Of a stretch of 64,000 bases of DNA, positions 21,204 through 31,107 are shown piece after piece. Location: positions 2,345,501-2,409,500 of the forward strand of contig NZ_CP098023.1 of the NCBI RefSeq assembly GCF_030440425.1. The letters are read 5' to 3'. Position 1 is the first letter of the stretch, and each line of letters opens with the position of its first letter. Position numbers and translations under genes: made by a program. This DNA comes from Microbulbifer sp. MI-G (GTDB lineage Bacteria > Pseudomonadota > Gammaproteobacteria > Pseudomonadales > Cellvibrionaceae). The notes beneath the pieces are model-generated. The model had not been told where the DNA came from. It ran no database searches and was given only the letters and a program-made list of their open reading frames with translations.

Positions 21204-22354
21204 GACTCTGGCAATCCCTCACCGGCATCGCCGCTCTCATTTTCTGCGGCACCAGCCTCGCCTTTACTGTGCAGCTGTGGATCGCTATACCCAGCACTAC
21301 CGGCAGCCAGATAGTGGCCGGCCTTACCGCCGTTGCTCTGGAACTGTGCAAGTTCTCTTTCGCACCGCTCGGACTTTGGTTGCGCGCACAGGGACAGCTC
21401 AGTGGCCATGTCCTCCTCGCGCTCTGGCCATTACTGGTGATTATCAGCATTGTGGCCACCGTTGGATTTCTCGCCACACACAGCGAAGAACAGCAGCAGC
21501 GCAGTACCCAGGGCAGCCTGGAATACCAAGCGCTTAAACAGCAGCTCATCAGCATTAAAGAGCAGATCAACAGCCTGAATGGTCTGATCGCCACAGATGC
21601 CGCCAACGGTTACCGTCAGCGCGCCATTGATACCACTGCCCAATTGCGCGCCCTGGAAGCTCAGCGCAGCCAGATCATCAAGAGCCTTGCCACAGCCAAA
21701 CCAGGCGCCAGTACCCATGGTGCATTTAACAGCCTGGCCAGCACGCTCAACATAGACCCCGTGCGATTACAGCACGTCGGATTCCTCGCCCTGGCAATCA
21801 TCACAGATGTGGTAGGGCTGGTGGCGTTACTAGCGTTTAACGCTGCCTCAACGGTTTGTAAACGGTTGTCAACGGATGCTCAGCCGTTGTCAACGGCTTG
21901 TAAACGGCCGTTAACAACTTGTAAACGGCTGTTAACACGTTTGTTAACGGTCAGTAAATGGTCTCCAACGGAGCCGAAACGGTTGCCATCTGACGCTAAA
22001 CAGTTGTTAACAGTAGGTAAACGGTTGTCAACGGAAGAGCAAGATTCCTCAACACACCCCCAACAGTTGTCAACGGTTTGTAAACGGCCCTCAACGCCAG
22101 CTAAACGCTTGTCAACGGTTGGTAAACGGCTTGTAAACGCCGATCTCAGCCAGGAACAGATTGATCTGGCCGACCGTATTTGCGCCGGTGAATTCGGTAC
22201 CCGCCCCGTGTTGAGGCGCATCAACAACGCCGTGCGCGGCGGTAACAGATTCGTAAAACCCATTTTCGATGCCCTGGAGCAGGCAGGAGAACTCACTCGT
22301 GACGGCCATGGATTTTGTTTGGCTGAAAACCAAAGGATAGGAGAGCCGACATGA
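21200..22354 (+). CDS. Membrane protein with coiled coil, 21-bp repeat region and C-terminal helical domain (384 aa)
   Basis: Three hydrophobic N-terminal segments (about residues 8-28, 33-55, 70-92) are followed by a coiled coil (about 100-165, EYQALKQQLISIKEQINSLNG), another membrane segment (about 195-212), and a Thr/Lys/Arg-rich stretch of about 14 heptads of the type TVCKRLS (about 215-312). The final domain (QIDLADRICAGEFGTRPVLRRINNAVRGGNRFVKPIFDALEQAGELT) looks like a winged helix. The GTG start overlaps the preceding stop. The gene order (before the excisionase-like gene and integrase) and the DNA-level repeat suggest a role in maintenance or partition of the element. No family is recognised. 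Confidence 0.6.
   Translation: MRLWQSLTGIAALIFCGTSLAFTVQLWIAIPSTTGSQIVAGLTAVALELCKFSFAPLGLWLRAQGQLSGHVLLALWPLLVIISIVATVGFLATHSEEQQQRSTQGSLEYQALKQQLISIKEQINSLNGLIATDAANGYRQRAIDTTAQLRALEAQRSQIIKSLATAKPGASTHGAFNSLASTLNIDPVRLQHVGFLALAIITDVVGLVALLAFNAASTVCKRLSTDAQPLSTACKRPLTTCKRLLTRLLTVSKWSPTEPKRLPSDAKQLLTVGKRLSTEEQDSSTHPQQLSTVCKRPSTPAKRLSTVGKRLVNADLSQEQIDLADRICAGEFGTRPVLRRINNAVRGGNRFVKPIFDALEQAGELTRDGHGFCLAENQRIGEPT
21849..22140 (+). repeat. Helically phased AACGG array inside a coding region
   Basis: The pentamer AACGG occurs 15 times between 21850 and 22129, starting at 21850, 21861, 21871, 21892, 21903, 21924, 21946, 21967, 21978, 22020, 22030, 22072, 22083, 22114 and 22125. Successive spacings are 10, 11, 21, 22, 31 or 42 bp, all multiples of about 10.5. 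The array encodes TVCKRLS-type heptads, but AACGG is read in two frames (A-ACG-G as Thr, AA-ACG-G as Lys-Arg), so the half-period cannot come from protein selection alone. Confidence 0.8.
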
Positions 22355-22572
22355 CAGAACTGACTACCCACACCCGTGCCAACAAGGAATTTTTTGCCAA
22401 GGGGTCTGCACCCAGCCGAAAACAGTGGTGCGAATGGATTGAGCATGGTGCAGTTCGCGGTAAAGTAATAGACGGCAAACCGTACGTTGACGCCAACCAC
22501 TTCGCCGCAAATGATTTCTTATCCCCGCTAAGTGAAGCTGAACAAGTCACCGCAATGGATTTATTGAGCTAA
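22351..22572 (+). CDS. Excisionase-like protein (73 aa)
   Basis: A small protein with a MerR/Xis-like winged helix: APSRKQWCEWIEHGAVRGKVIDGKPYVDANHFAAND. This pattern (Trp-containing helix, then GKxIDGxxYVD) is common in excisionases and recombination directionality factors next to tyrosine integrases. It overlaps the upstream gene by ATGA and ends 4 bp before the integrase, so it is co-expressed. Assignment rests on motif and position. Confidence 0.7.
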   Translation: MTELTTHTRANKEFFAKGSAPSRKQWCEWIEHGAVRGKVIDGKPYVDANHFAANDFLSPLSEAEQVTAMDLLS

Positions 22573-22576
22573 GAGC

Positions 22577-23779
22577 ATGGCCAGGCCCAAAAAACCCCGC
22601 ATGGTAGATGGGGTAGAGCTGGTGGATAATCTTTACCCGGACCCCCGCAAGCGCCCAGGCTATTACCGCTATTTACGCGCCGATGGTTCCAATAAAATTT
22701 TCCAGGCATCCTCTGTGGTGGATGCCAACAAGATAGCCTCTGATGCCAATACGATCAGGGACATCATCGTACCTCCCATCACACATAGCCCCAGCCGTCA
22801 GCAGCTGACCTACCATATCCCACTCTATATCGCCTATCAACAGCGTTTGAACCCTTCGCTTAGTGATAAGAAAAGCTGGAAAAATCGGGTATATGCCCTT
22901 AACCAATTTGCTGAGCAGTTTAACAAGTTCAGCCTTGGCCAGATTACCTGGGTAAACATATCGAACTGGTGGGATGAGCTTACTTTCAACCAACAGAAAC
23001 TTCGTCATGCAGAGTTTAGAAAGCTGTTTAACTGGTTGATGTCTCAGAATCTCTTGCCAAAACTGAAATACAACCCGTTTACCACTGCCGATGATCGCCC
23101 TCGCATGCTGCCCAAGCAAAAACCCCACAAGACACGCAATACCCTGACACAGAAGGAATACTGGGCCATTTACCGCCAAGCCGGGGAAATGGAACTGGAG
23201 GGGCTTCAGATTGCCATGGCGCTGTCTTTGTTGACCGCCTGGCGCAGGGAGGATATATGCAATCTGCGCTGGGACAAGAACCTCAAGGGCCGCACCCTGC
23301 AACTGGTCATTGGTAAGTCTGCCGCACAGAAAGGATCTGCCAGAGCAGCGCGCCATGCTTGGAATCTTGCCCACTATCCTCAACTAGCCAAGGTCATCAA
23401 CCGGGCACGAGAGCTGAGCCTGAAAAACCGTTGCTGCCCCTTTGTAGTTAGCCATTGGCCAAAGCGGAGAGTCTGGAACCAGGGAAAGGTACACATGGCC
23501 CAGATAATGCCTGGGCGCCTGAGCAACCTGTTTGCCGAAGCTCGCGATGCAACCGGGCTGTTTACTCGGTTGAATGAGGGTGCCCCACCCTCATTCCATG
23601 AAGTTCGCGGCCTGGCCTCCACCTTGTATCGAGTCGCAGGATACAAGGTCGAGGAGATTCAGGATCTCATGGCACATGAGAGCAAAGGCACTACGCTGGA
23701 CTACCAGGACGAGGAAGCGCTGCCCTTCACACAGATGAATATCCGGCTGAGTGATGACGTGCTAGGAGGGGAGTTTTAG
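22577..23779 (+). CDS. int: Tyrosine integrase of the prophage/island (400 aa)
   Basis: A site-specific recombinase. The N-terminal arm-binding region is about residues 1-75. A SAM-like core-binding domain spans about 75-160 (KKSWKNRVYALNQFAEQFNKFSLGQITWVNISNWWDEL). The catalytic domain has Arg in LLTAWRREDICNLRW (about 216-230), HxxR in HEVRGLA (about 341), His in MAHES (about 364) and the nucleophile Tyr in TLDYQDE (about 374). It ends 81 bp from tRNA-Pro, whose 3' end is the likely attachment site. It is not an integron integrase: the extra helix motif of IntI proteins is not seen. Confidence 0.92.
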   Translation: MARPKKPRMVDGVELVDNLYPDPRKRPGYYRYLRADGSNKIFQASSVVDANKIASDANTIRDIIVPPITHSPSRQQLTYHIPLYIAYQQRLNPSLSDKKSWKNRVYALNQFAEQFNKFSLGQITWVNISNWWDELTFNQQKLRHAEFRKLFNWLMSQNLLPKLKYNPFTTADDRPRMLPKQKPHKTRNTLTQKEYWAIYRQAGEMELEGLQIAMALSLLTAWRREDICNLRWDKNLKGRTLQLVIGKSAAQKGSARAARHAWNLAHYPQLAKVINRARELSLKNRCCPFVVSHWPKRRVWNQGKVHMAQIMPGRLSNLFAEARDATGLFTRLNEGAPPSFHEVRGLASTLYRVAGYKVEEIQDLMAHESKGTTLDYQDEEALPFTQMNIRLSDDVLGGEF

Positions 23780-23859
23780 AGTTTTTGTGCAGGGTTTTTG
23801 TGCATTGTTGAATTCAATGCCTGCGGATTTCAGAATATTTATTGAAAACAACAAGTTAT

Positions 23860-23936
23860 TGGTCGGAGCGGCCGGATTTGAACCGACGACCACCACACCC
23901 CCAGTGTGGTGCGCTACCAGGCTGCGCTACGCTCCG
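23860..23936 (-). tRNA. tRNA-Pro (anticodon GGG)
   Basis: A 77-nt cloverleaf on the minus strand. The acceptor CGGAGCG pairs with CGCTCCG, the discriminator is A and CCA is encoded. The anticodon loop CTGGGGG carries GGG, and the T loop GGTTCAAATCC is canonical. It sits in the conserved order pheT-ihfA-merR-tRNA-Pro and directly beside the integrase gene, so its 3' end is the probable integration site of the element to the left. A duplicated 3' end was not found in the window, so the other att site lies outside it. Confidence 0.95.
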
Positions 23937-24059
23937 AAACTTTTCAATGCTATACTTCTCTCTAACTAGTTGATTTTAAAAGAAATAGTGGCCTAGCAAG
24001 GCGCAAATCATACAGGAGTGGCAGGGGATTGCAAGCCCGGATTGGAGTATTACTTTCAA

Positions 24060-24413
24060 TTATTTTAGAAGGGTCAGAACGCTTTTCAGTTCCGCAATGA
24101 CTTCAGTCATCACTTGCTGAAGCTGGGCGACTTCCGCCTTCTCACTGCCAACCTCAATCTGCTGGCGAGCCCCACCGATGGTATAGCCCTCTTCATACAA
24201 AAGCGCACGAATCTGGCGTATCATAATAACGTCTTGGTGCTGGTAGTAACGGCGATTACCTCGGCGTTTGACGGGTTTCAAGTGAGGGAACTCCTGCTCC
24301 CAGTAACGCAGAACATGGGGTTTGACGGCACAGAGTTCACTGACTTCTCCGATAGTGAAATAGCGCTTACCGGGAATCGCTGGCAATTCGGCTCCATCAC
24401 TCGCTTCCAGCAT
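24060..24413 (-). CDS. MerR-family regulator of the ihfA-linked type (117 aa)
   Basis: The MerR HTH ([73 protein letters not shown], about residues 12-80) is followed by a short coiled tail for dimerisation. This gene is conserved downstream of ihfA in Pseudomonas and related bacteria; its effector is unknown and no metal-binding cysteines are present. It overlaps ihfA by 17 bp. Confidence 0.9.
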   Translation of the reverse strand: MLEASDGAELPAIPGKRYFTIGEVSELCAVKPHVLRYWEQEFPHLKPVKRRGNRRYYQHQDVIMIRQIRALLYEEGYTIGGARQQIEVGSEKAEVAQLQQVMTEVIAELKSVLTLLK

Positions 24414-24699
24414 ATTCTTCTACTCGCGCCTTGAGCTTTTGGCCCGGTTTGAAAGTAACGACTCTACGGGCAGAGATGGGGATTTCCTCACCGGTCTTTG
24501 GATTACGGCCGGGGCGCTGACTTTTGTCGCGCAAGTCAAAGTTGCCAAAGCCCGAGAGTTTTACCTGTTCATTACTTTCCAGCGCATTGCGGATTTCCTC
24601 GAAGAAGTATTCCACAACCTCTTTCGCTTCGCGCTTGTTAAAGCCCAGCTCTTCGTACAGTCTCTCGGCAAGCCCGGCCTTGGTCAGTGCCTCTGTCAT
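24397..24699 (-). CDS. ihfA: Integration host factor subunit alpha
   Basis: A 100-residue HU/IHF-fold DNA-bending protein, acting as a heterodimer with IhfB in nucleoid structure, recombination and transcription. [80 protein letters not shown] contains the beta-arm [10 protein letters not shown] with the intercalating Pro. Normal length. It is downstream of pheT, as in most gammaproteobacteria. Confidence 0.97.
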   Translation of the reverse strand: MTEALTKAGLAERLYEELGFNKREAKEVVEYFFEEIRNALESNEQVKLSGFGNFDLRDKSQRPGRNPKTGEEIPISARRVVTFKPGQKLKARVEEYAGSE

Positions 24700-24828
24700 T
24701 GGATCCCACCAATTGATTCAGAGGCGTCGACTTCAGATCGCAAGCAGACCAAATTTCAGCAGCTTTCAACCCGATAGCAGACGCTCTCAGGGTGCAATTC
24801 AGCTTTCACCAAAGAGCATCATGCTCCA

Positions 24829-27204
24829 TTAGCGCAAGCTAGCGTTATACATTTCTTCCAGTTTTCTGACTACCGCCTCTATAGCGGCATTGATTTCTTC
24901 GTCATTAAGGGTGCGTGACGAATGCTGAAAGGTCAAGCCCAATGCAACACTTTTTCTATTTAAATCAATGCCTTTACCCTGATAGACATCAAATATTTTG
25001 AGGTCGATCAAGGTTTCGTCAGCCGCTGCTACAGTGGTTTTCACCAAGCTGTCGGCGGGTACATCCGCATCGATCAGAAGGGCAAGATCTCGGCGCACTT
25101 CCGGGAACTTGGACAAGGGGCTGAAAAGAGGCACTCGCCCTTTACCCATGGCTTCAAGACTGAGCTCGAACACAAAGGCGGGCTTTCGAAGCGCTAGCTT
25201 CTTTTGTACCTGAGGATGCAGGGCACCAATTACCCCCACTTCGCCATTTCCGCGCATAATCTTGGCGGTTTGCCCGGGATGTAGTGCCGGGTGCTTAGCG
25301 GTCTCAAAGTGAAACTCTTCAGCTGCGCCAGTATGGGCCAGCAAAGCCTCAACATCAGCTTTGACGTCGTAGAAGTCCACAGCATCCCTGTTTCCCGTCC
25401 AATTTTCCGTGAGACGGCTCCCATAGGTCAAACCGGCCAACATTTGTTCTTGGCGCAGTTGGGGGCCGGGCACAAAGCGCAAGCCTGTCTCAAACAAACG
25501 CGCACGACTCTGCTGGCGATTTAGATTGTACTGCAATACCTTGCACAACCCCGGCAGCAAGGTTGTACGCATAACAGCCAGCTCTGCACTGATCGGGTTT
25601 TGCAGCGCAACCGGCTCTGCTAATGGATCAAACAATGCGGCACTGTCGCTGTCGATAAAACTGAAGGTAATCGCCTCGAAGTAGCCACGAGCCAGTAGGA
25701 TCTGCTCCAATTCACGCTGAACAGTTTTGCTCTCGGGGCGCGGGGCGATTTCCAACTCGGCAGTAACACTTTCGCTGGGAATTCGGTTGTAGCCATACAC
25801 ACGGGCCAGTTCTTCGAGCAAATCTGCCTCAATCGCGAGGTCAAATCGAAAGCTCGGGGCGAGAAAAGTCCACCCCTCTTCATTTTCGTCGATTTTTTCC
25901 AGGCCCAGGCGGGTGAGGATATCGACGATTTCATTATCAGTCAGGGTAAAACCCAGGCCATCCTGAACCCGTGTTCGCCGCAGGGTAATGTGGCGTTCGG
26001 AGGGCATGGTTTCACTCAACTCGCGCACATGTACCGGACCCGGCTCACCACCAACAATATCCACCAGCAACCGGGTAGCCCGCTCGATAGCCTTTTCCTG
26101 TAAGCGATAGTCAACACCGCGTTCGAAGCGGTGAGAGGAATCCGTATGTAATCCATATGAGCGTGCTTTTCCGGCAATAGCAACCGGATTAAAGAAGGCA
26201 CTCTCAAGAAAGAGGTGCTGGGTGTCTCGGGTTACCGAAGAATCCAGACCACCCATAATACCGGCTATTGCCAGGGGCTTTTCCTCATCTGCGATCAGAA
26301 GGGTGCCTTCTTGCAATTCGACCTTCTGGCTATCGAGCAAGGTAAGTACTTCATCAGGCTCCGCCAAACGCACTTTAATCCCACCGGAAAGCTTCTCCCG
26401 GTCAAAGGCGTGCATCGGTTGGCCAAGCTCCAGCAGGACATAGTTAGTGACATCAACCACTGGATCAATACTCCGCAGGCCGCTGCGGCGCAGGCGTTCC
26501 TGCATCCAAATTGGAGTTTGAGCCTTGATATCAACATTGCGGATCACCCGGCCCACATAGCGCGGGCAGGCGGCCTCAGCCAGCAGGGATACCGGTAGGC
26601 TTTCGTCATTCTGCTGGGATACAGGGCGAATTTCCGGTCCCTGTACTGCGCTGCGGTTTAGCACCCCAACTTCGCGAGCAATACCAGCTACACTGAGACA
26701 GTCAGAGCGGTTGGGTGTCAGGTCTACCTCTATCGTTTCATCGTCAAGTTGCAGGTATTCCCGCAAGTCGGTACCGGTAGGTGCCATTTCCGGCAACTCC
26801 CAAATACCGTCACTGCCTTCTCCAAGCTCCAGTTCCACCTGCGCACAGAGCATGCCGAAGCTCTCCACGCCGCGCAGTTTGGCCCTCTTGATCTCAATAC
26901 CACCCGGCAGTTTCGCACCTACCAGAGCGAAGGGTACCTTGATGCCGATGCGGGCATTTGCAGCACCGCACACCACCTGCATCTCCCCATTGGGATCGCC
27001 CGCCACTTTACACACTCTCAGCTTGTCTGCATCCGGGTGCTGCTCACAGGCAACAATCTCACCAATAACCACGCCAGAGAAATCGCCCGCAACTTTTTCA
27101 ACGCCTTCCACTTCCAAACCAGCCATGGTGATTTGATCAGCCAGATCCTGAGTAGTCAGCTCGGGATTTACCCATTCCCGCAGCCAGGAGTTACTGAATT
27201 TCAT
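24829..27204 (-). CDS. pheT: Phenylalanine--tRNA ligase beta subunit
   Basis: 791 residues, full length. It forms the alpha2-beta2 enzyme that charges tRNA-Phe. An N-terminal tRNA-binding EMAP/OB domain (VVIGEIVACEQHPDADKLRVCKVAGD, about 45-75) is followed by B3/B4 editing domains, B5 (HITLRRTRVQDGLGFTLTDNEIVDILTRLG) and a C-terminal ferredoxin-like anticodon-binding domain (PLSKFPEVRRDLALLIDADVPADSL). It is 142 bp from pheS and 130 bp from ihfA. Confidence 0.97.
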   Translation of the reverse strand: MKFSNSWLREWVNPELTTQDLADQITMAGLEVEGVEKVAGDFSGVVIGEIVACEQHPDADKLRVCKVAGDPNGEMQVVCGAANARIGIKVPFALVGAKLPGGIEIKRAKLRGVESFGMLCAQVELELGEGSDGIWELPEMAPTGTDLREYLQLDDETIEVDLTPNRSDCLSVAGIAREVGVLNRSAVQGPEIRPVSQQNDESLPVSLLAEAACPRYVGRVIRNVDIKAQTPIWMQERLRRSGLRSIDPVVDVTNYVLLELGQPMHAFDREKLSGGIKVRLAEPDEVLTLLDSQKVELQEGTLLIADEEKPLAIAGIMGGLDSSVTRDTQHLFLESAFFNPVAIAGKARSYGLHTDSSHRFERGVDYRLQEKAIERATRLLVDIVGGEPGPVHVRELSETMPSERHITLRRTRVQDGLGFTLTDNEIVDILTRLGLEKIDENEEGWTFLAPSFRFDLAIEADLLEELARVYGYNRIPSESVTAELEIAPRPESKTVQRELEQILLARGYFEAITFSFIDSDSAALFDPLAEPVALQNPISAELAVMRTTLLPGLCKVLQYNLNRQQSRARLFETGLRFVPGPQLRQEQMLAGLTYGSRLTENWTGNRDAVDFYDVKADVEALLAHTGAAEEFHFETAKHPALHPGQTAKIMRGNGEVGVIGALHPQVQKKLALRKPAFVFELSLEAMGKGRVPLFSPLSKFPEVRRDLALLIDADVPADSLVKTTVAAADETLIDLKIFDVYQGKGIDLNRKSVALGLTFQHSSRTLNDEEINAAIEAVVRKLEEMYNASLR

Positions 27205-27346
27205 AGTTCATCTCTATTTCTGTATTCCAACAGTACAGCTTTATACGCAATTGGCTAAAAGCGCAAAATCTGCAGCAAAAGCAATGGTAATTTGGATTCG
27301 CATATCAATACGAGCAGCCCCACGCCACTCGCTCTCATGTGCTCAG

Positions 27347-28672
<1,326 letters not shown>

Positions 28673-28920
28673 TGTAGTGGTCTACTAAACCCGGACACCA
28701 ATTTAGATGGTAAAGTCGCCACCTGAGATAGAGGTGTTCTATGAAGCAAGTGGGTGCCGTCTCTCGGCTACGCTTCAATCGCTGCAGCGAGGCGAGATGT
28801 CAGCTACTATCTGATGACTTACTACAACTGGGAACGTCCACATCAGCATAACGATGGTGTGCCTCCCGCAAAGGCGGAAGAAAAACTTAACTTACTGTCC
28901 GGAAATAGTTGACCACTACA
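28673..28920 (+). mobile_element. MITE-like internally deleted derivative of the 1037-2275 IS
   Basis: 248 bp with the same terminal repeats (TGTAGTGGTC...CCGGACA at both ends). It keeps the about 70 bp before orfA, then jumps to the last about 120 bp of orfB, which still reads [20 protein letters not shown] and [14 protein letters not shown]. No transposase can be made, but both ends are intact so it could be mobilised by the full IS. No clear target duplication (GAC versus GAA). Confidence 0.85.
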
Positions 28921-28931
28921 GAATAAGGCGG

Positions 28932-29297
28932 TTAATGGCTCGCATTCACTTCAACTTTAATGCCCACAGGGTCATAAAAGATCAGTTGTTCAATCCTCCC
29001 TCCAGGAACCAGCATCTGCTCGCAGTCAATACCGAGAGATCCCAAGCGTTCCTTTATAGGCTGCAGATCATCGGTATGAAAGGCAATATGATCCAGGTAA
29101 GGGGCTACCGGCTGCTCCTTGGTATCCCCTTCAATCAGATGTACGATGGGCCTGCCATTCCCATAGAGCCAGAAGCCTCTGCGAGCGAAGTGAGGGCGGT
29201 TGCCCTCAGCAAGGCCAAGAACTGCTTTATAAAAGTCCCGCACGCGAATGAGTATTTCCATGGGTGCGGCGATATTGAAATGATCCAGCTGCATCAT
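28932..29297 (-). CDS. VOC-family (glyoxalase/dioxygenase-like) protein (121 aa)
   Basis: A single vicinal-oxygen-chelate domain: LDHFNIAAPMEILIRVRDFYKAVLGLAEG, GFWLYGNGRPIVHLIE, YLDHIAFHTDDLQPIKERLGSLGI, QLIFYDPVGIKVEVN. Candidate metal ligands are the His of LDHFN, the His of YLDHIAF and the Glu near the C terminus. The substrate cannot be told from sequence. It lies 121 bp downstream of the CoA transferase on the same strand. Confidence 0.85.
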   Translation of the reverse strand: MMQLDHFNIAAPMEILIRVRDFYKAVLGLAEGNRPHFARRGFWLYGNGRPIVHLIEGDTKEQPVAPYLDHIAFHTDDLQPIKERLGSLGIDCEQMLVPGGRIEQLIFYDPVGIKVEVNASH

Positions 29298-29418
29298 ATT
29301 CTACCCAGTTTGTTCATTGAAATGAGTGAGTATCACCGCCTCAATTTACACTCTAAATGCGGTCTATCCCGCGCTTGCCTGTGAACCCAGTTATCAAAAC
29401 TATCTACACACAAAACAA

Positions 29419-30642
29419 TTATAGAATCCCGTTTTCGCGCAACTTGGCAATCTGCTCGGCACTCTTACCCAGTAATTCTCGTAAAACTTCTTCTGTATGC
29501 TCTCCCAGCACCGGTGGGGCCTGTCGGTAGTCCAGGGCCGTTTCGGAAAAAATCACCGGGTTACGTACCGTTTTAACCTTGCCCGCTCTGGGGTGGTCCT
29601 GCTCAATTACCATCTCGCGCACTTGCACCTGGGGATCGGCAAACACCTCATCCAGAGTGTTAATTGGCCCACAGGGAACATGGGCGTCGCTTAATTGCTC
29701 CAACCACCAGGCTGAATCCTGCTGGCGAGTCGCCTCTTCGATTTGCGGGATCAGTTGGGCGCGGGCGATAACGCGCGCTGCATTAGTAGCATAAGCTGGG
29801 TTATCGGCGATATCTGCTATTCCAGCGATATCGCAGAAGCGTTTGAACTGGTCATCATTTCCCACTGCCAGCATAAAATAGCCATCTCTGGACGGCACCG
29901 CCTGATAGGGCACAATATTGGGGTGGCCAGTGCCCTGTCGCTCAGGATTTTTACCAGAGGTCAGGTAGTTCTGTGCCTGGTTGGCGAGCCAGGCCACTTG
30001 GGTGTCTAGCAGTGCCAGATCGATATGCTGTCCCAGCCCGGTACGCTGACGATACACCTCTGCTGCGAGGACTGCGGATACGGCGTACATACCCGTCATC
30101 AAATCGGCGACGGCAACCCCCACTTTTTGCGGTCCGGCGCCGGGCTGGCCCTCCGCTGCGCCGGTGATACTCATAAGACCCCCCATACCCTGGATCATGG
30201 CATCATAACCGGCATGGTTTTTATAGGGACCAGTCTGGCCAAATCCGGTGATAGAGCAATAGATCACAGCGGGATTAAGCGCCTTGATAGACGCGTAATC
30301 CAGGCCATATTTTTGCAGGCCACCCACCTTAAAGTTTTCCAGCACTATGTCACAGTGCGCTGCCATCTGCCTGATCAAATCCTGGCCCGCCTCAGTGGTG
30401 ATATCCACGGTAACAGATTTCTTGCCGCGGTTGGCACTGAGGTAATAAGCCGCATCGGGGGTCTCATTACCCACCTTATCTTTCAGGTAGGGAGGACCCC
30501 AATGGCGGGTATCATCGCCGCGCTCCGGTCGCTCCACTTTGATCACTTCTGCACCAAAATCGGCGAATACCTGGCCGGCCCAGGGGCCTGCGAGAATACG
30601 ACTGAGATCAAGGACTTTTAAATGCGCGAGCGGACCTGCCAT
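29419..30642 (-). CDS. CaiB/BaiF-type CoA transferase (family III), 407 aa
   Basis: Transfers CoA between carboxylic acids. N-terminal LKVLDLSRILAGPWAGQVFADFGAEVIKVERPERGDDTRHWGPP is the family signature, and the catalytic Asp is in VAVADLMTGMYA (about residue 168). Full length. The ATG at 30642 has AGAGGAAG before it and is preferred to 30672. Formyl-CoA, succinyl-CoA:glutarate or other substrates are possible. Glutaryl-CoA dehydrogenase is encoded 11 kb away, so a glutarate CoA transferase role is tempting but unproven. Confidence 0.9.
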   Translation of the reverse strand: MAGPLAHLKVLDLSRILAGPWAGQVFADFGAEVIKVERPERGDDTRHWGPPYLKDKVGNETPDAAYYLSANRGKKSVTVDITTEAGQDLIRQMAAHCDIVLENFKVGGLQKYGLDYASIKALNPAVIYCSITGFGQTGPYKNHAGYDAMIQGMGGLMSITGAAEGQPGAGPQKVGVAVADLMTGMYAVSAVLAAEVYRQRTGLGQHIDLALLDTQVAWLANQAQNYLTSGKNPERQGTGHPNIVPYQAVPSRDGYFMLAVGNDDQFKRFCDIAGIADIADNPAYATNAARVIARAQLIPQIEEATRQQDSAWWLEQLSDAHVPCGPINTLDEVFADPQVQVREMVIEQDHPRAGKVKTVRNPVIFSETALDYRQAPPVLGEHTEEVLRELLGKSAEQIAKLRENGIL

Positions 30643-30780
30643 AACTTCCTCTTTTACTGGTTTCAGGGGCAATCCCAGGAAAAATTATGCGGCAGCCTAG
30701 CAGATAACCCACGACAGCGCCCAGCTTGGAAAGCTGCGGCAATCGCCGTACACTGGGGCGAAAACAAAAGGAGGTGTAGC

Positions 30781-31098
30781 ATGAATGCTCTGGAAGCCGA
30801 AAAATTCCAATCCTTTCGCGACTTTTATCCTTTCTACCTACAGGAGCACCGCAATCTGACCTGTCGGCGTCTGCACTTTGTGGGCACTGGCCTGGTTATT
30901 GCCTCTGTATTGTTGGCAACTGTCACCTTCAATCTGCTGTGGTTGGCAGCAACCCCCATTGCGGGATACGGTTTTGCCTGGATCGGACACTTTTTCTTTG
31001 AACACAACCGGCCCGCCACCTTCAAATACCCATTCTACAGCCTTCTGGGCGATTTTGTGATGTTCAGGGATATGCTGCTTGGGCACATCGCCCGTTGA
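30781..31098 (+). CDS. DUF962/Mpo1-like membrane protein (105 aa)
   Basis: FQSFRDFYPFYLQEHRNLTCRRLHFVGTGLVIASVLL with membrane helices at about residues 33-50 and 55-72, then HFFFEHNRPATFKYPFYSLLGDFVMFRDMLLGH, the conserved His-rich motif of Mpo1-like proteins. In yeast Mpo1 is an Fe(II) dioxygenase that shortens 2-hydroxy fatty acids; bacterial roles are unclear. The AGGAGGTG ribosome site six bases before ATG 30781 fixes the start. Divergent from the CoA transferase. Confidence 0.88.
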   Translation: MNALEAEKFQSFRDFYPFYLQEHRNLTCRRLHFVGTGLVIASVLLATVTFNLLWLAATPIAGYGFAWIGHFFFEHNRPATFKYPFYSLLGDFVMFRDMLLGHIAR

Positions 31099-31107
31099 GC
31101 AGTCCCT

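Noticed and set aside
21849..22140. CRISPR array
   Set aside because: The repeats are short, degenerate and without unique spacers, lie in an open coding frame, and no cas gene is near.
22577..23779. Integron integrase IntI
   Set aside because: It is a prophage-type tyrosine recombinase beside tRNA-Pro with an excisionase-like gene. The IntI-specific insertion is not seen and the cassette sites are 9 kb away.
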